Numbered from the stretch's first letter, positions 1 to 9,581 are shown. The stretch is 29,070 nucleotides of DNA from Tieghemiomyces parasiticus (GCA_027575765.1 JANBPT010000599.1:1-29070), one strand, 5' to 3'. The notes: generated by a model not told the origin, from the letters alone. Program-made: numbers and translations.

Positions 1-77
1 CATTTTCTTTCACTTTCTTCTCTACCTTTTCAAGAATAAAGTTCCCCATCAAAGAACTTGTTGCTTGATCATTACAG

Positions 78-1244
78 GTGTATTTGGACAACATCCTAGT
101 GTTTAGCGCCAATGAGGACAACCACGTGCAAGACCTGCAATGGGTGCTAGCACAACTGGAGGAGCACAAGTTGGTAGCCAACCTAGGGAAATTGGAGTTC
201 TGTTGCCACCAGATTGAATACCTAGGCCACCTCATTTCAGAGCAAGGAGTGGAGGTGGACCTGGCAAAAACCACAGCAATGTGCAAGTACCCCACACCCA
301 GAATGGTATGGCAGCTTCAGGCATTCCTTGGACTTACCAACTACTATCAAACATTCATTCTGGTGTATGTGGAGATGGCAGCACCACTGACTGACCTGCT
401 TAGGGGGAAGCCAAAGGAGATCAGATGGATGCAAGCATGCAAGTTAGCATTTGGGAAGCTGAAGGGTAAGCTGGTCAGCCCACCAGTGCTGGTGTACCCA
501 GACTTCAATAGGCCATTCACTGTGCAAATGGACACATCAACCGTATCTGTTGGCACCGTCCTGCTACAAGACCATGGAGGGGGCAACCAGCTGGTAGCTT
601 ACCTGTCTAAACAACTAAACCCCACACAGGCCAGATATCTGGTTTTTGAGCTTGAGCTGTTTGCCATTGTACATGTGCTAAAGAACTGGCAACAGTACCT
701 GTACAGACAAGTATGCACAGTACAGATGGATCACAAATTGTTGCAGTTCCTGCAGTCAGTCAAGAAGCTCATGCCCTGCCTCTACCAATTGCTAGAGGAC
801 TTGTTAGAGTTTGACCCCAAGGTTGAGTACTTACTGGGTAAGAGGCAAGTGATTGCGGATGCACTGTCCCAAGTGGTTGACCCTATGGTGGCCAGCATCA
901 CAGCAGATGACAGTTGGCTCAGGCATCTGACAGACTACCTTAAGGGGGAACCATGGCCAAATGGGGTGACAAGCAAAGTGAAGGATTGGGTGACAAAGGA
1001 AGCAGGACAATTCCAATGGGAAGGTGGAGCAGTAGTGAAGGTAGTAGACAGAGTTGAAGTAGCAGTAGTAGGGCTAGAGGGAAGGTTAGCAGAGATCAAA
1101 CACTACCATGACAGGCAGGGGAACAGTGGAATCAAGGACACAATTGTAAGGATAAAAGCAAATGTGTGGTGGCCAAAGTGGCTGAAGGTGGTAAAGGAGT
1201 ATATTTGCCATTGCCCCCAATGCCAAGTGTATGGGCCTGACTAA
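78..1244 (+). pseudogene. Gypsy pol remnant: RT thumb, RNase H and integrase zinc finger
   Basis: The open stretch encodes about 388 residues and is a fragment of a longer pol polyprotein. It opens with YLDNILVFS, the RT catalytic strand, whose second catalytic Asp is changed to Asn (codon 90-92). The RT connection follows, with a GxxNYYQ-like FLGLTNYY motif. RNase H has its first Asp at 531-533, the MDHK (normally TDHK) motif at 726-737 and ADALSQ (normally ADALSR) at 855-872. The end carries an integrase HHCC zinc finger (His near 1100, C-P-Q-C near 1220), ending at TAA 1242-1244. The apparent GTG start at 78 is only the edge of the fragment, not a real initiator. The ATTACAG just before it resembles a 3' splice site, but this is most likely coincidence at a truncation junction. 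It is recognisable but catalytically dead. Confidence 0.9.
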
Positions 1245-2246
1245 AAGGCTCAAGATACCTCCTGCTACCCACTGGACCCCCCACTAGCACCATTTGCAAG
1301 GTGGAGCATTGACACTGTGGGACCACTGCCAACAATGCCCCATGGTAACAAGTACATCATCATGGCACTAGAGCATGCAATGGGATTTCCAGTGTGCAAG
1401 GCAGTGCCCAATACCATCACAGAGAGGGTAGCAGAGTTCCTGTACAACATATTGTGTGAGTATGGCAGGCCAAGCAAGCTTCTATTGGACTGGGGGCCAC
1501 AGTTCTTGAGTGAGCTTATGAGCCAATTGATGGAAAGGCAAAGAATCCACCACCTGCAGACCTTGGATTACCACCCTTAAACCAATGGGAGGCTGGAGAG
1601 ATTCCATGGGATGCTGAAGGAAATGATTTGGTACACAGTACCCCAGCCTGAGTGGGACTGGGATAAGTGGCTGCCAACTATTTTGATATTCCTAAGAGCA
1701 AAACCATTGCAGCACACAGGATGTGCACTATTCTCCTTGATGTATGGAGTGAAGATGGCCCTCCCTGTCAAACCCCTGCAACCTGCATTTAACCAGGAGC
1801 TGGACATCAATTACAAGCATGCAGATGTAACCCCCTGCTTGTCTACTCTCCAATGCTTACAGCAAACAGATAATATAGCCCAACTGTGTTGATATTAGGC
1901 CCAAGTCTAATACCTTAGCCAAAAGGCTATTCCACTATCACAGGATTTATGGTTCTGAAATAGTATACTTGGACTTTACCTTGGGATAATCTAATGTGGT
2001 GGTTCCCAATCACCACACCAACACCAGTGGAATATAAAAAACCAGGGGGTGGTGGGGCTAGTAAGGAAATTTGCAGTAGGGGATGTGGTCTTGGTGAGAA
2101 ATTACACAGCAAGATCCTAGGAGCCAAAATGGTTTGGCCCATTCAAAGTGATGGGGGTGCTAATATATAACACATACACCCTAGCCACACTGGGAGGATA
2201 ACCAGTACAACCCACCTCAATCAAGCAGTTGAAAAAGGCATTTATA
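1245..2246 (+). pseudogene. Gypsy integrase core and GPY/F tail, broken by stops
   Basis: The same frame continues past the stop at 1242. The first catalytic Asp is in SIDTVGPLP (1311-1313), the second in LLLDWGPQF (1488-1490), and the Glu in NGRLERFHG (1596-1598). The second and third are 35 residues apart, the DDx35E spacing of retroviral-type integrases. The usual HPQTNG block reads HP-stop-TNG, with TAA at 1578-1580, one C-to-T change from CAA. The usual DRG reads DWG. After 1892 the frame has several stops, yet from 2061 it again gives a typical tail: GDVVLVRN, then WFGPFKV (GPY/F motif, 2130-2150), and it fades out near 2246. No chromodomain is visible. All pieces lie in a single frame, so decay was mainly by substitution, not indels. 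Confidence 0.88.
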
Positions 2247-2299
2247 ACCCCAAACACCACCAGGAATTGGAATTTGCCAGCTCAATATTGTTGTGCCAT

Positions 2300-2311
2300 G
2301 GAGGGGGAGAG
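2300..2311 (+). promoter_or_regulatory. Polypurine tract of the Gypsy element
   Basis: An uninterrupted purine run, GGAGGGGGAGAG, sits directly before a TGTGG sequence. A polypurine tract next to the TG of the 3' LTR is where plus-strand DNA synthesis starts in LTR retroelements. Its position downstream of the integrase tail fits. The assignment rests on position and composition only. Confidence 0.6.
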
Positions 2312-2508
2312 TGTGGAGCTCAGATAGTATCTGGACTCTGGAAGATTCCTGGTGGGTGGACACAACTACCCAGATGCTCTAATGCACTGTTAACCCCACC
2401 AGGGAATGCAAAATGCTTCTCCAAAAGACATGGGAAAATCCCCACACATGTAGAGCATGGATCCAGCCAACCTCCCACTAATGGGCAACAAGATTTCCCA
2501 TGGCTTAA

Positions 2509-2566
2509 GTTTCATACTTTTCGATTTTACATGTTTCATACTTTTCGATTTTATTAGTTTCATCTT
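2509..2566 (+). repeat. 24-bp tandem repeat, about 2.4 copies, in the LTR
   Basis: Units start at 2509, 2533 and 2557. The first 21 bases of units 1 and 2 are identical (GTTTCATACTTTTCGATTTT plus A) and the third unit is partial (GTTTCATCTT). The only CpGs of the LTR candidate lie in this repeat, one per full unit (TTTTCGATTTT). Short tandem repeats in U3 often act as enhancer elements, but that role is inferred here. Confidence 0.85.
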
Positions 2567-2647
2567 AGGTTGCCAATAAGTTTTCCACCAGCCTAAATAA
2601 CTGAGGCAACCCAAACTATGGCTTAGAGAGCATATGTTATGTTATCC

Positions 2648-2656
2648 TATATAAAG
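2648..2656 (+). promoter_or_regulatory. TATA-like box in the probable LTR
   Basis: TATATAAAG lies about 100 bp before the proposed LTR end. It would set the element's transcription start (U3/R border). It is a sequence match only, in AT-rich surroundings. Confidence 0.4.
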
Positions 2657-2754
2657 CCTGAGCTTTTACACCTAATAGCTTGGGGTGTGTTTTCCCTACC
2701 CTGCCTTGGGGTACCTCATTCTCTATAAACCAATTGTATTATTCATTCTTCACA

Positions 2755-3588
2755 ATTCCTGTGGTGCTAGGCGCTAGGTGGCAGTCTTTGGTTGGGCCAT
2801 ATGCAACAACAGTCTGGGCCCAATAGTAAATAGGAGTAAAATTGCACAATGGGTTTGTTTACTATTGCTGTTAATGTAAATAGTATAGGACTGCAACAGC
2901 GTCCAACTACTAGTAATAAGACAAAATGAATAAAATAAAAGTTACTGGAAATATTGAAAACCAAAATTAGCTGGCAAGCCCTTGCTTTAATGTGCAGGCT
3001 TGCTTTTATACTTGTGTGTGGGGGAAGGATCTACATTCCCCTGCATAACGCTCATAAACCTTAAACCTTGATCCCGGCTTTCCCCCACAAGGAAGTTGGT
3101 GACTGTTTATGCTTTCTCATTATTGGTGTGCCAATTAGTTGCCTTCAAGAGTCAAAGCAAGTGTCGGCACCACAAAAATGTGAAGAATAGATATATTATC
3201 CGGGTTTAATAAAGACTGGGTACCCCAAAGCAGGGCAGGAAAAACACTCCCAGAACCTAGATGTACTGTTGTGCTGGGTATATATATATGATACTAAACT
3301 AAAGTTGTTTTTGTTTTGATTACCTAACTTTGGTGAACCTCTAGTTACACCATTAATTGAAAAGTTGGTGTTGGACCAAGCCCTGGGAAATTGGCCCATC
3401 ATTGGTGGGAGAAATGGCCTGACCATATACTCAACCTGTATTGGCTTTCCCATGTCTTGGTGTCACCCTTTGGTTCATCTGCTGGGCTGTAGGCGTGCTA
3501 ATGCACCCTAGTGGCTTGCTCTAACTGAGTCTGCCCACCAGGAATCTTCAGGAGTCCTAAGTTCATCTGGACTCCACAAAAAATATCT
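2755..3588. other. Repeat-like, CpG-poor DNA between LTR and tRNA; no gene seen
   Basis: The stretch is AT-rich with few CpGs, like the retroelement, and holds no convincing coding frame. It contains a 10-bp perfect inverted repeat (2821-2830 and 2858-2867) and a (TA)n run near 3280-3290. It may be older transposon debris or LTR sequence beyond the proposed end. Short open frames here have no recognisable similarity. Confidence 0.5.
2821..2867. repeat. 10-bp perfect inverted repeat
   Basis: CAATAGTAAA at 2821-2830 is the exact reverse complement of TTTACTATTG at 2858-2867, with a 27-nt loop. It could be a small hairpin or part of a degraded element. In AT-rich DNA such repeats also arise by chance. 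Confidence 0.6.
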
Positions 3589-3661
3589 GCTTTGTTGGCT
3601 CAGTCGGTAGAGCGTCAGTCTCATAATCTGAAGGTCGTGAGTTCGATCCTCACACAGAGCA
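3589..3661 (+). tRNA. tRNA-Met (CAT), elongator type
   Basis: A 73-nt cloverleaf without intron. The acceptor stem GCTTTGT pairs with ACAGAGC (one G-T wobble), with discriminator base A. The D arm is GCTC-loop-GAGC. The anticodon stem TCAGT/TCTGA (first pair T-A) holds the loop CTCATAA, so the anticodon is CAT. The variable loop is AGGTC. The T arm GTGAG/CTCAC holds the loop TTCGATC. The D-arm and anticodon-arm bases resemble yeast elongator tRNA-Met rather than the initiator, which typically has an AU(C/A)AA-type T loop and three G-C pairs in the anticodon stem. The 3' CCA is not encoded, as usual in eukaryotes. Internal A and B boxes (TGGCTCAGTCGG region; GTTCGATCC) serve as the Pol III promoter. 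Confidence 0.96.
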
Positions 3662-3667
3662 TTTGAA

Positions 3668-3677
3668 TTTTTCTTTT
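3668..3677 (+). terminator. Pol III terminator of the tRNA-Met gene
   Basis: TTTTTCTTTT begins seven bases after the tRNA 3' end. A run of at least four T residues on the coding strand ends RNA polymerase III transcription, and a second T4 run right behind it gives a backup. Confidence 0.85.
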
Positions 3678-6450
3678 CAGATCTAACGCCAGATTTCATT
3701 ATGAAATCTATTTTTCATTGTTAGATCTTTTCTGATATCATGACAGAACCCAATGGTTTATAAGCTCGTTGTGATTGAATTACATCAGTAAGAATAACGA
3801 GGAGAGAGAATTGCGGAATGTATGTCATCGACACCTGGTAATGGTACATACTGGCTTACCTTACCGTTCACCGCTTTCTGCTGTTGCGTTGTGGGGCCTA
3901 TAGAACCCAGTAACAATGACCAATTATTTCATATTCGCATATCGGGTATCTAGAACCACCGGAAGTTTCAAGGCTGTATGGGCTTCCCTACAATCGATCA
4001 AGGCCAGACACTAGCTACTAAGACTCATGACATGGCAACCGCCCGGCAACTATTTTAACTCAGGCCCCGGCCATCCCCCATGGTTCTCCCTCCGGCCGCT
4101 AACTGCCTCATGTACTGTTTGGCATTCGTAGTAACCTGACACTTCTCACGCTCTTACTCCCCTCACTTTGCTCCCCTTCGCTCTTACCCATTATACATCT
4201 TGCAAATTAGGTTTACTTCCTCGTTTATTTTTCAGACCTCCCACCACACACCTTCAGTAAAGCTCGTTACAACCCCCCGCGCTCGCCCAAACGCCATAGG
4301 CGGCGCCCGAGGCATAACCAATGTATTACCGGCTTCGACCTCTACCAGCTTTTAAGGGTGGTTTTGCTGGCCTATATTTTTAATGTCGCTTTTACTTCCA
4401 ATAACACCCGGTGGCCCCATTTTCTCCAGGTTTTTATCTCACTCTGGCACATGTCGTAAATTAAACTCTAGATGGTATCCTTAAAGGTCGAGAGATAAAT
4501 TGTGGATTAATGGAGAGAGGTTCCGGCTGAAAGTATGGTTTTCTCCACGGTGCCATGTAATCGAGGATGTTTCGGTCAGGATCCTCTCCTCACGGATCGC
4601 CATTAGAAGGGTGAGAAACGTTGGATGTAAATGGGTAGGACCACAGTGAATATCCGGTCAGTTATCAGGCTTTTGTAGGCTAAAAGTAATGGGTCCAGGG
4701 TTACAGGGTGGCCTGGCTCATGATGCGTGAGTGACATTGTGCCGGAGGGATTAGCCTACTGAACGGTGGCCACCTCGGTCGAGAGATACTAATACGGGAA
4801 GTAGCACAGCGGGAATTTTTTTACGGGTTAGAATGGAATTATCGAAGCTCTTACCTCTGCTGTGCCCTTAACAACCGCCTTTTCATCTGTACTGAGGGCT
4901 ACAGCTGCCTTGTGCTGACTCAGTGTTCATTATCAACAAGGTAGAGACCCGGAATCACACGGGGGTATTAGAATCCAGTAGCATCACTGTTGGCTACAAT
5001 GTTGACGGAAAACTTATCCCAAAAACGTTGTTGGAAAGGTATGGGTATAAAATAGGGCACCATCTCGACTTCACGTTCCTGGCGAACCTGGCCTGGCCAG
5101 TTGACAATCTCCTCACCGGGATCTTAAATGTTAGAATGGCTCTTACTTTGTGGTGCCTGTATCGAAAAGGCCGATCGTCCCTCTAGTAGCTGCGAATAAA
5201 CTAGCCTGGCCCATCAACCTATTGAGAACGACCGTGGGAGAGCATGTGATAATCGCTCTTTATTCGTCGTTTTAGAAAGTCGGCCTTTCTGATAATGTGA
5301 TAATTTAAGACACTTTGGGACAGCCCAAGCTTTGGGTAGCCGACAGTCAACGTCCTAGCTGGGGTAAGAACGGTACCAGGCGTTCTTCGATATCATCCTC
5401 CATTGCCGGATATTACTGATGGGTATAGAGCGCTCTTCAGTAAAGAGCGGTATAGTCTCCGCCGATTGGTTCGGTGGGCGTGTAGCAAGGGATCAATTGC
5501 AGCATCATCGTTCCGAGTATCACTTTTATAGTTTACTTCCACCTTAGTCACCAGCACTCTCAGTGGTGGTCTTGATACTGGAAGCGGTGTGCTTCCGCAT
5601 GCATGCAAAGTGCAATAGAGGTGATGAATCTGCGTTTATACGGCTGGAGGTTAGATGATGGTGTTCCAACGCCCCACGAGGGGAAGACACTGACTATGAA
5701 CCAGAGTTCCAGTAGTCATGATCAGATTTCGCAACATTCGGCCTAGCACTGGTGCCCTTTGTTCTCAAAGACCAAGGAAAAGCTTGGGCGCCACCAATGG
5801 CGGTTTCCGGCCACTAGTGGCCCACGTACTCTTCATATCTACCCAGCTATCAATGTGATGTGTCGCTGCCCATTACTATCAAATAATCGACGCCAATGGC
5901 TTCGCTTCCGGGATTTGCCCGGGCAGCAAGCTATCCGACGCATTGGGAATCCCTGGCGCGGCTTTGCTACTTTAATGTAAAGACATATGGGGTCGTCTAA
6001 TACTTCCCCGCCACTGTTGGACACTCTCCCACTGAGGCAGAGGCGATCCGTCACGGCGGGCGGAGGGCAGGAGTGAGGGAGAAGATACGGCGGGGGTCCA
6101 AAGTCTGCCGGTCATTGGGTACCGGGTGAAAGGAGACGGGCATCCGCACAACCTTTTCCCTGGCGCTTAGTACCGTGCACGTTAGGTGAATTGCCTTGGC
6201 TGGGGACAACTAGAAACGGCATAGGATGTACGGGTGATTGCCTGCCTGAAGTGGAAGGAGGGCACCTGAACCTTTAAGCTATCGGAAAGCCTCCCTATTC
6301 CTGATGGGTTAAATTCGGGAATGTCGCCTTCGCCCTCCCAGTTGTGTCCGGAGGAACCTTGCCAGCGGGATGCCTCAGCCCGCAGCGGCATTGGGTGGCC
6401 CTCTGCACTGGCCGCTCTCTCCCTCCCTTCCACATCACAGTGGCCTGCAA
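3678..6450. other. Long intergenic stretch; no gene recognised
   Basis: About 2.8 kb with stops in all frames; the longest open frames (4923-5186 plus, 6182-6496 minus) have no recognisable motif and no coding-like composition. CpG frequency is normal, unlike the retroelement to the left. One small perfect hairpin is present at 5431-5449 (CGCTCTT, five-base loop, AAGAGCG). No tRNA, rRNA or transposon signature was found by eye. Confidence 0.55.
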
Positions 6451-6458
6451 TATATATA
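6451..6458 (+). promoter_or_regulatory. TATA box candidate for the P450 gene
   Basis: TATATATA lies 157 bp upstream of the P450 ATG in otherwise GC-rich DNA, followed by a C10 run at 6472-6481. Its place fits a core promoter with a leader of about 100-130 nt. No transcription data are available. Confidence 0.5.
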
Positions 6459-6614
6459 CGGCAAGACCTCGCCCCCCCCCCTAGCGATCCCACCATATGT
6501 GCTGCATCTAGCTTTGCCGCTTTGTCCCCTTTCCATCGCTACGTCATCCCTTACCGCTAATTTTATTTACCTTTTTCGGGCTGACTACCCCCATACATTC
6601 TCGCCTATCGCTTC

Positions 6615-8285
6615 ATGGCAAACTCCGCCATCATTACCTTGATTGGCTCGGCCGTCGGCGTCCAGATCACCTGGCTGGGCCTCTCACTTGCCACTGTCCT
6701 CGGCACCCTCGCCAGCTGGGTTATCTACCATGCCTTCCTCTCCCCGCTCTGTCACGTGCCCGGTCCGTTCTTCTGCCGTATCCTACCGGCGGCGCTACAC
6801 CCACAGCTCTATATGGGCCGCCACTATGTGTGGGTCACCGAGATGCACCGGCGCTATGGTCCCCTGGTGCGGATCGGCCACCAGGCCGTTTCTGTGATCG
6901 ACCGGGCCAGTATCCGTGAGATTTATCATGGCTACAGCCATATTAAGGCCCGGATCTGGTATCGCGGGCTCGAGCAGTACACCCCGGGCATGTTCACTAC
7001 CCCGCACGCCGTCGTGCACAAGCAGCTGAAGCGCCAGCTCGAGCCCACCTTCTCCCGCAAGGCTGTTCGTGAGATGGAAAGCCTGGTGCTGGAACACGGA
7101 GCTGCTGGCCTGGCTTTTACCATCGCGGGACGCTGTGCCGCCGAGGCCGCAGTAGCCGGCCCCAAGCATGGGGAGACCGGCACCGTAGTGGACCTGTTCA
7201 GCCTTCTCAACTACGCCGCTCTCGACACCATCACTCAGCTGGCTCTGGGTCGCAACGCCTGCCTACTTCGGGGATCAGACCATCCCATCGTGGGCTGGTT
7301 CCATTCGTTCGGCATGATGGCTACCCTTATGTGCGCCTTTCCATTCCTTAAAGACTACAAGTTTGGGTTCCGCCAGATGCGCCAAGACGCCCAGAACCTA
7401 TACGACCACGCTGTTGAGTGTATCACCGAGAAGCGCGCGACCCTCCACCAGATCGCTGCCGACCGTGCCGCCGGCCGGCCGATTGACGACCAGCGCCAGG
7501 CCGCCGAGAAAGATATCCTGGCCAATCTCCTGGGGGCTGAGGACCCGCAGACCAATGCCAAACTCACCGAGGTCCAAATTGCAGTCGAAACTATCACCAC
7601 CATGTTTGCTGGTACTGAGACTATCTCGGCGGGGCTTACCCTCACCTTTCTCCATCTGTTCCGTCACCCAAACCTCTACCGCAAGGTCCAAGACGAAATT
7701 GTGCGGAGTTTTCCAGTGCCCGATTTGTTTGGAGACGAGGATGGTTGCCCAACCACCCCACGGCCCCTCGGGCTGAACCTGACACTTCTACAGATGATGG
7801 GTATCACCTACGCTAATATCAAGGAACGGGTGCCGCTCGTCGAGGCAATCATCAACGAGACGCTTCGTATCACCCCGAGCGCTACCACCGTGCTCATGCG
7901 TGAGGTACCTGAGGGTGGCCGCGTCCTGGGTGGCCACTACATGCCGGCGGGCACCAACGTTGGTATGTCCGTGATGGCCTATCACCATGGCGCCGAGTGG
8001 GAGGATCCTCACCTCTTTCAACCCGAACGGTTCCTAGGACCTGAAGGCGAAAAGAACCTCGTTAAGCTGATGTCATTCTCACTGGGCCCACGCCAGTGTA
8101 TCGGCCGCAACTTGGCCTATGTTGAAATGAGTCTGATACTTGTTGTCCTGCTACGGTTCTTCCATTTTGAAGCCGCCAGTTCCGCCGAAATGCACCAGGA
8201 TTGGCTCGAGTTCGTCACCCTCCGGCCGTCCACTCTCAAGTTCCACTGTCGTACCTGGCTCCGTCCGGAATTCTGCGCCGCTTAA
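6615..8285 (+). CDS. Cytochrome P450 monooxygenase, single exon
   Basis: The gene encodes 556 residues, a normal length for a fungal microsomal P450. A hydrophobic N-terminal segment (about residues 4-38) should anchor it in the ER membrane, followed by the proline hinge HVPGPF. The I-helix oxygen-activation motif AGTET is at 332-336, the K-helix ExxR is ETLR at 415-418, PERF is at 470-473, and the heme loop FSLGPRQCIG has its axial Cys at 495. All core motifs are intact, so it should bind heme and use electrons from NADPH-P450 reductase to hydroxylate a lipophilic substrate. The substrate and CYP family cannot be told from sequence alone; it is not an evident CYP51 or CYP61 housekeeping enzyme. 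The ATG at 6615 is the first in frame that gives the membrane anchor. It stands alone, with no biosynthetic cluster beside it. TAA stop at 8283-8285. Confidence 0.97.
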   Translation: MANSAIITLIGSAVGVQITWLGLSLATVLGTLASWVIYHAFLSPLCHVPGPFFCRILPAALHPQLYMGRHYVWVTEMHRRYGPLVRIGHQAVSVIDRASIREIYHGYSHIKARIWYRGLEQYTPGMFTTPHAVVHKQLKRQLEPTFSRKAVREMESLVLEHGAAGLAFTIAGRCAAEAAVAGPKHGETGTVVDLFSLLNYAALDTITQLALGRNACLLRGSDHPIVGWFHSFGMMATLMCAFPFLKDYKFGFRQMRQDAQNLYDHAVECITEKRATLHQIAADRAAGRPIDDQRQAAEKDILANLLGAEDPQTNAKLTEVQIAVETITTMFAGTETISAGLTLTFLHLFRHPNLYRKVQDEIVRSFPVPDLFGDEDGCPTTPRPLGLNLTLLQMMGITYANIKERVPLVEAIINETLRITPSATTVLMREVPEGGRVLGGHYMPAGTNVGMSVMAYHHGAEWEDPHLFQPERFLGPEGEKNLVKLMSFSLGPRQCIGRNLAYVEMSLILVVLLRFFHFEAASSAEMHQDWLEFVTLRPSTLKFHCRTWLRPEFCAA

Positions 8286-9581
8286 CCCGTAGTTTTAGTG
8301 ACCCGCTCCTTTCCTCTTTCCGCGGCCCTTTATTTTGGTGAGCGAACACCACCTTCGACAAACCCTCTCCTCTAGTCCACTTTTACATCATCTCAATTTT
8401 CTATCCATAGCCTTATACTTCTTTTCTGTAAACGACTGTATTACTTATTATACGCACTGCTCCCTAGCTACTATGCGTAGGGGCGGTGGGGTAGTTAGGC
8501 TCATACCCATGGATTACTTTAGGTAGTAACATGTGGGATAGCGCGAGGAATTATAAAGTGTGTTTTAGAAGCCATCGGAATCTGAAACTAGAGCCTTCAG
8601 AACATGGCCCCCTGGATAAAGGTGATACGTTCGGTACCCGTTGCGTCGAATAGAGCTGTAGTAGGTATAGTCCTGGGAGGTTGGGGTTAACTGGAAGAGG
8701 GGAAAAGGGCAAAGGGAGCGACAGCTTGGGTTTAATAGTAGTAGTGGTTAGTCCCAAAGAGTAACTCGTCGGGATTCATATACGCGGTCGACCGAGGCAG
8801 CCTGTGAACTTAATACAAGCTAGACAGGGATACTGCGTTGTACGTCTGGGTATGTTAAATAAAATACCAAAAGAACTAAGAGTTGCGAAGAAGGAATACG
8901 GCTGTAAGAAGCTAGATGATGTTACTCGACCTGTGGGGGAATTTATGGTAATAGATCGGGATGCAGAAGGAAGAGAAAGCGTCAGTTGGTCTCGGGTAGG
9001 TGCTCCCACTATACCCCTGCATGGGGTTGGGCATTCTCCTCTCACTGCTCGGCCTCGTGTGGTCGGGCGGACTCTAGGGGTGTGGAGGTGGTATAGCCCT
9101 CCTCACTTACACCACCATGTGCGATTGGCAGAGGATCTGATATCTGAACTGACCAGGCCACATTGGATTTAACTGCTTCAATGCGCATTTCGATAGTGGA
9201 TAAAATTTAGATAGGCGCCGGAAATAATATTTGCCCGATTTTAACCACCATAACCAGGCTTCCAGAAATGCAGAAATTCCGACTAAAAAGGGTTTAGTAA
9301 GGATGCCTGGGAGAATATAATGTTTTACTTTTCAAAGTGGTAGTTAGATTGGGATATTGGTGGTAGAGCCGCTAGCACAACGCACAAGTGAAGACGAGAG
9401 AGAGAGATAAGGAGAAAGAGATGGAGGGGAAGTGACACGCTGCTGGAATTTGTGGCCACTCGCCGATTCGCGCGGGGCGCAAAGTGGATGGGGGCAGACA
9501 CCCATGCGACCAGGTGAACGAGATCACCCATGACCACGGGGGCCTTTCCGATTCCTCGTTCCTCCCTTTAGCACTTCTCGC
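8286..9581. other. Intergenic stretch between convergent P450 and Arp3 genes
   Basis: The 1.3 kb hold the 3' flanks of both genes. The longest open frame (8804-9172, plus, 122 codons) shows no known motif. A purine-rich patch with GA repeats lies near 9391-9432. I see no RNA gene. Confidence 0.5.

Larger units (their letters stand above)
72..2754 (+). mobile_element. Ty3/Gypsy LTR retrotransposon, 5'-truncated and inactive
   Basis: This is the 3' part of a Gypsy-type element. In one frame (codons starting at multiples of 3) it keeps the RT active-site strand (81-92), the RNase H region, the integrase zinc finger, the integrase core with exact D-x35-E spacing, and a GPY/F-like tail. A polypurine tract and a probable 3' LTR follow. 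The order RT, RNase H, integrase marks Ty3/Gypsy rather than Copia. Gag, protease and the first RT blocks are missing: homology begins next to the YLDD motif, and an in-frame stop lies just upstream at 66-68. In-frame stops at 1242, 1578, 1890, 2118 and 2199 make it non-functional. No 5' LTR is in the window, so target-site duplication cannot be judged. The element is strikingly CpG-depleted compared with the neighbouring genes. Confidence 0.93.
2312..2754 (+). repeat. Probable 3' LTR
   Basis: The stretch begins TGTGGAG just after the polypurine tract and would end TTCACA, giving short TGTG/CACA inverted ends and a length of about 443 bp. It contains a 24-bp tandem repeat (2509-2566) and a TATA-like TATATAAAG at 2648-2656, where a U3/R promoter would lie. 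The 3' boundary is a guess because no 5' LTR copy is in the window; it could extend past the GTGCTAGGCGCTAGG at about 2764-2778. Confidence 0.45.

Noticed and set aside
3057..3080. TAAACC/TTAAACC short repeats
   Set aside because: Only two units; not a telomere-like array.
3508..3699. 63-codon minus-strand open frame with a sequence often seen in databases (EDRTHDLQIMRLTLYRLS)
   Set aside because: It is the reverse complement of the tRNA-Met gene, a known source of false protein predictions.
5431..5449. Seven-base perfect hairpin in the tRNA-P450 gap
   Set aside because: Too short to be meaningful in about 2.8 kb of sequence; expected by chance.
8804..9172. 122-codon plus-strand open frame between P450 and Arp3
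   Set aside because: No recognisable domain and no coding-like composition compared with the flanking GC-rich genes.
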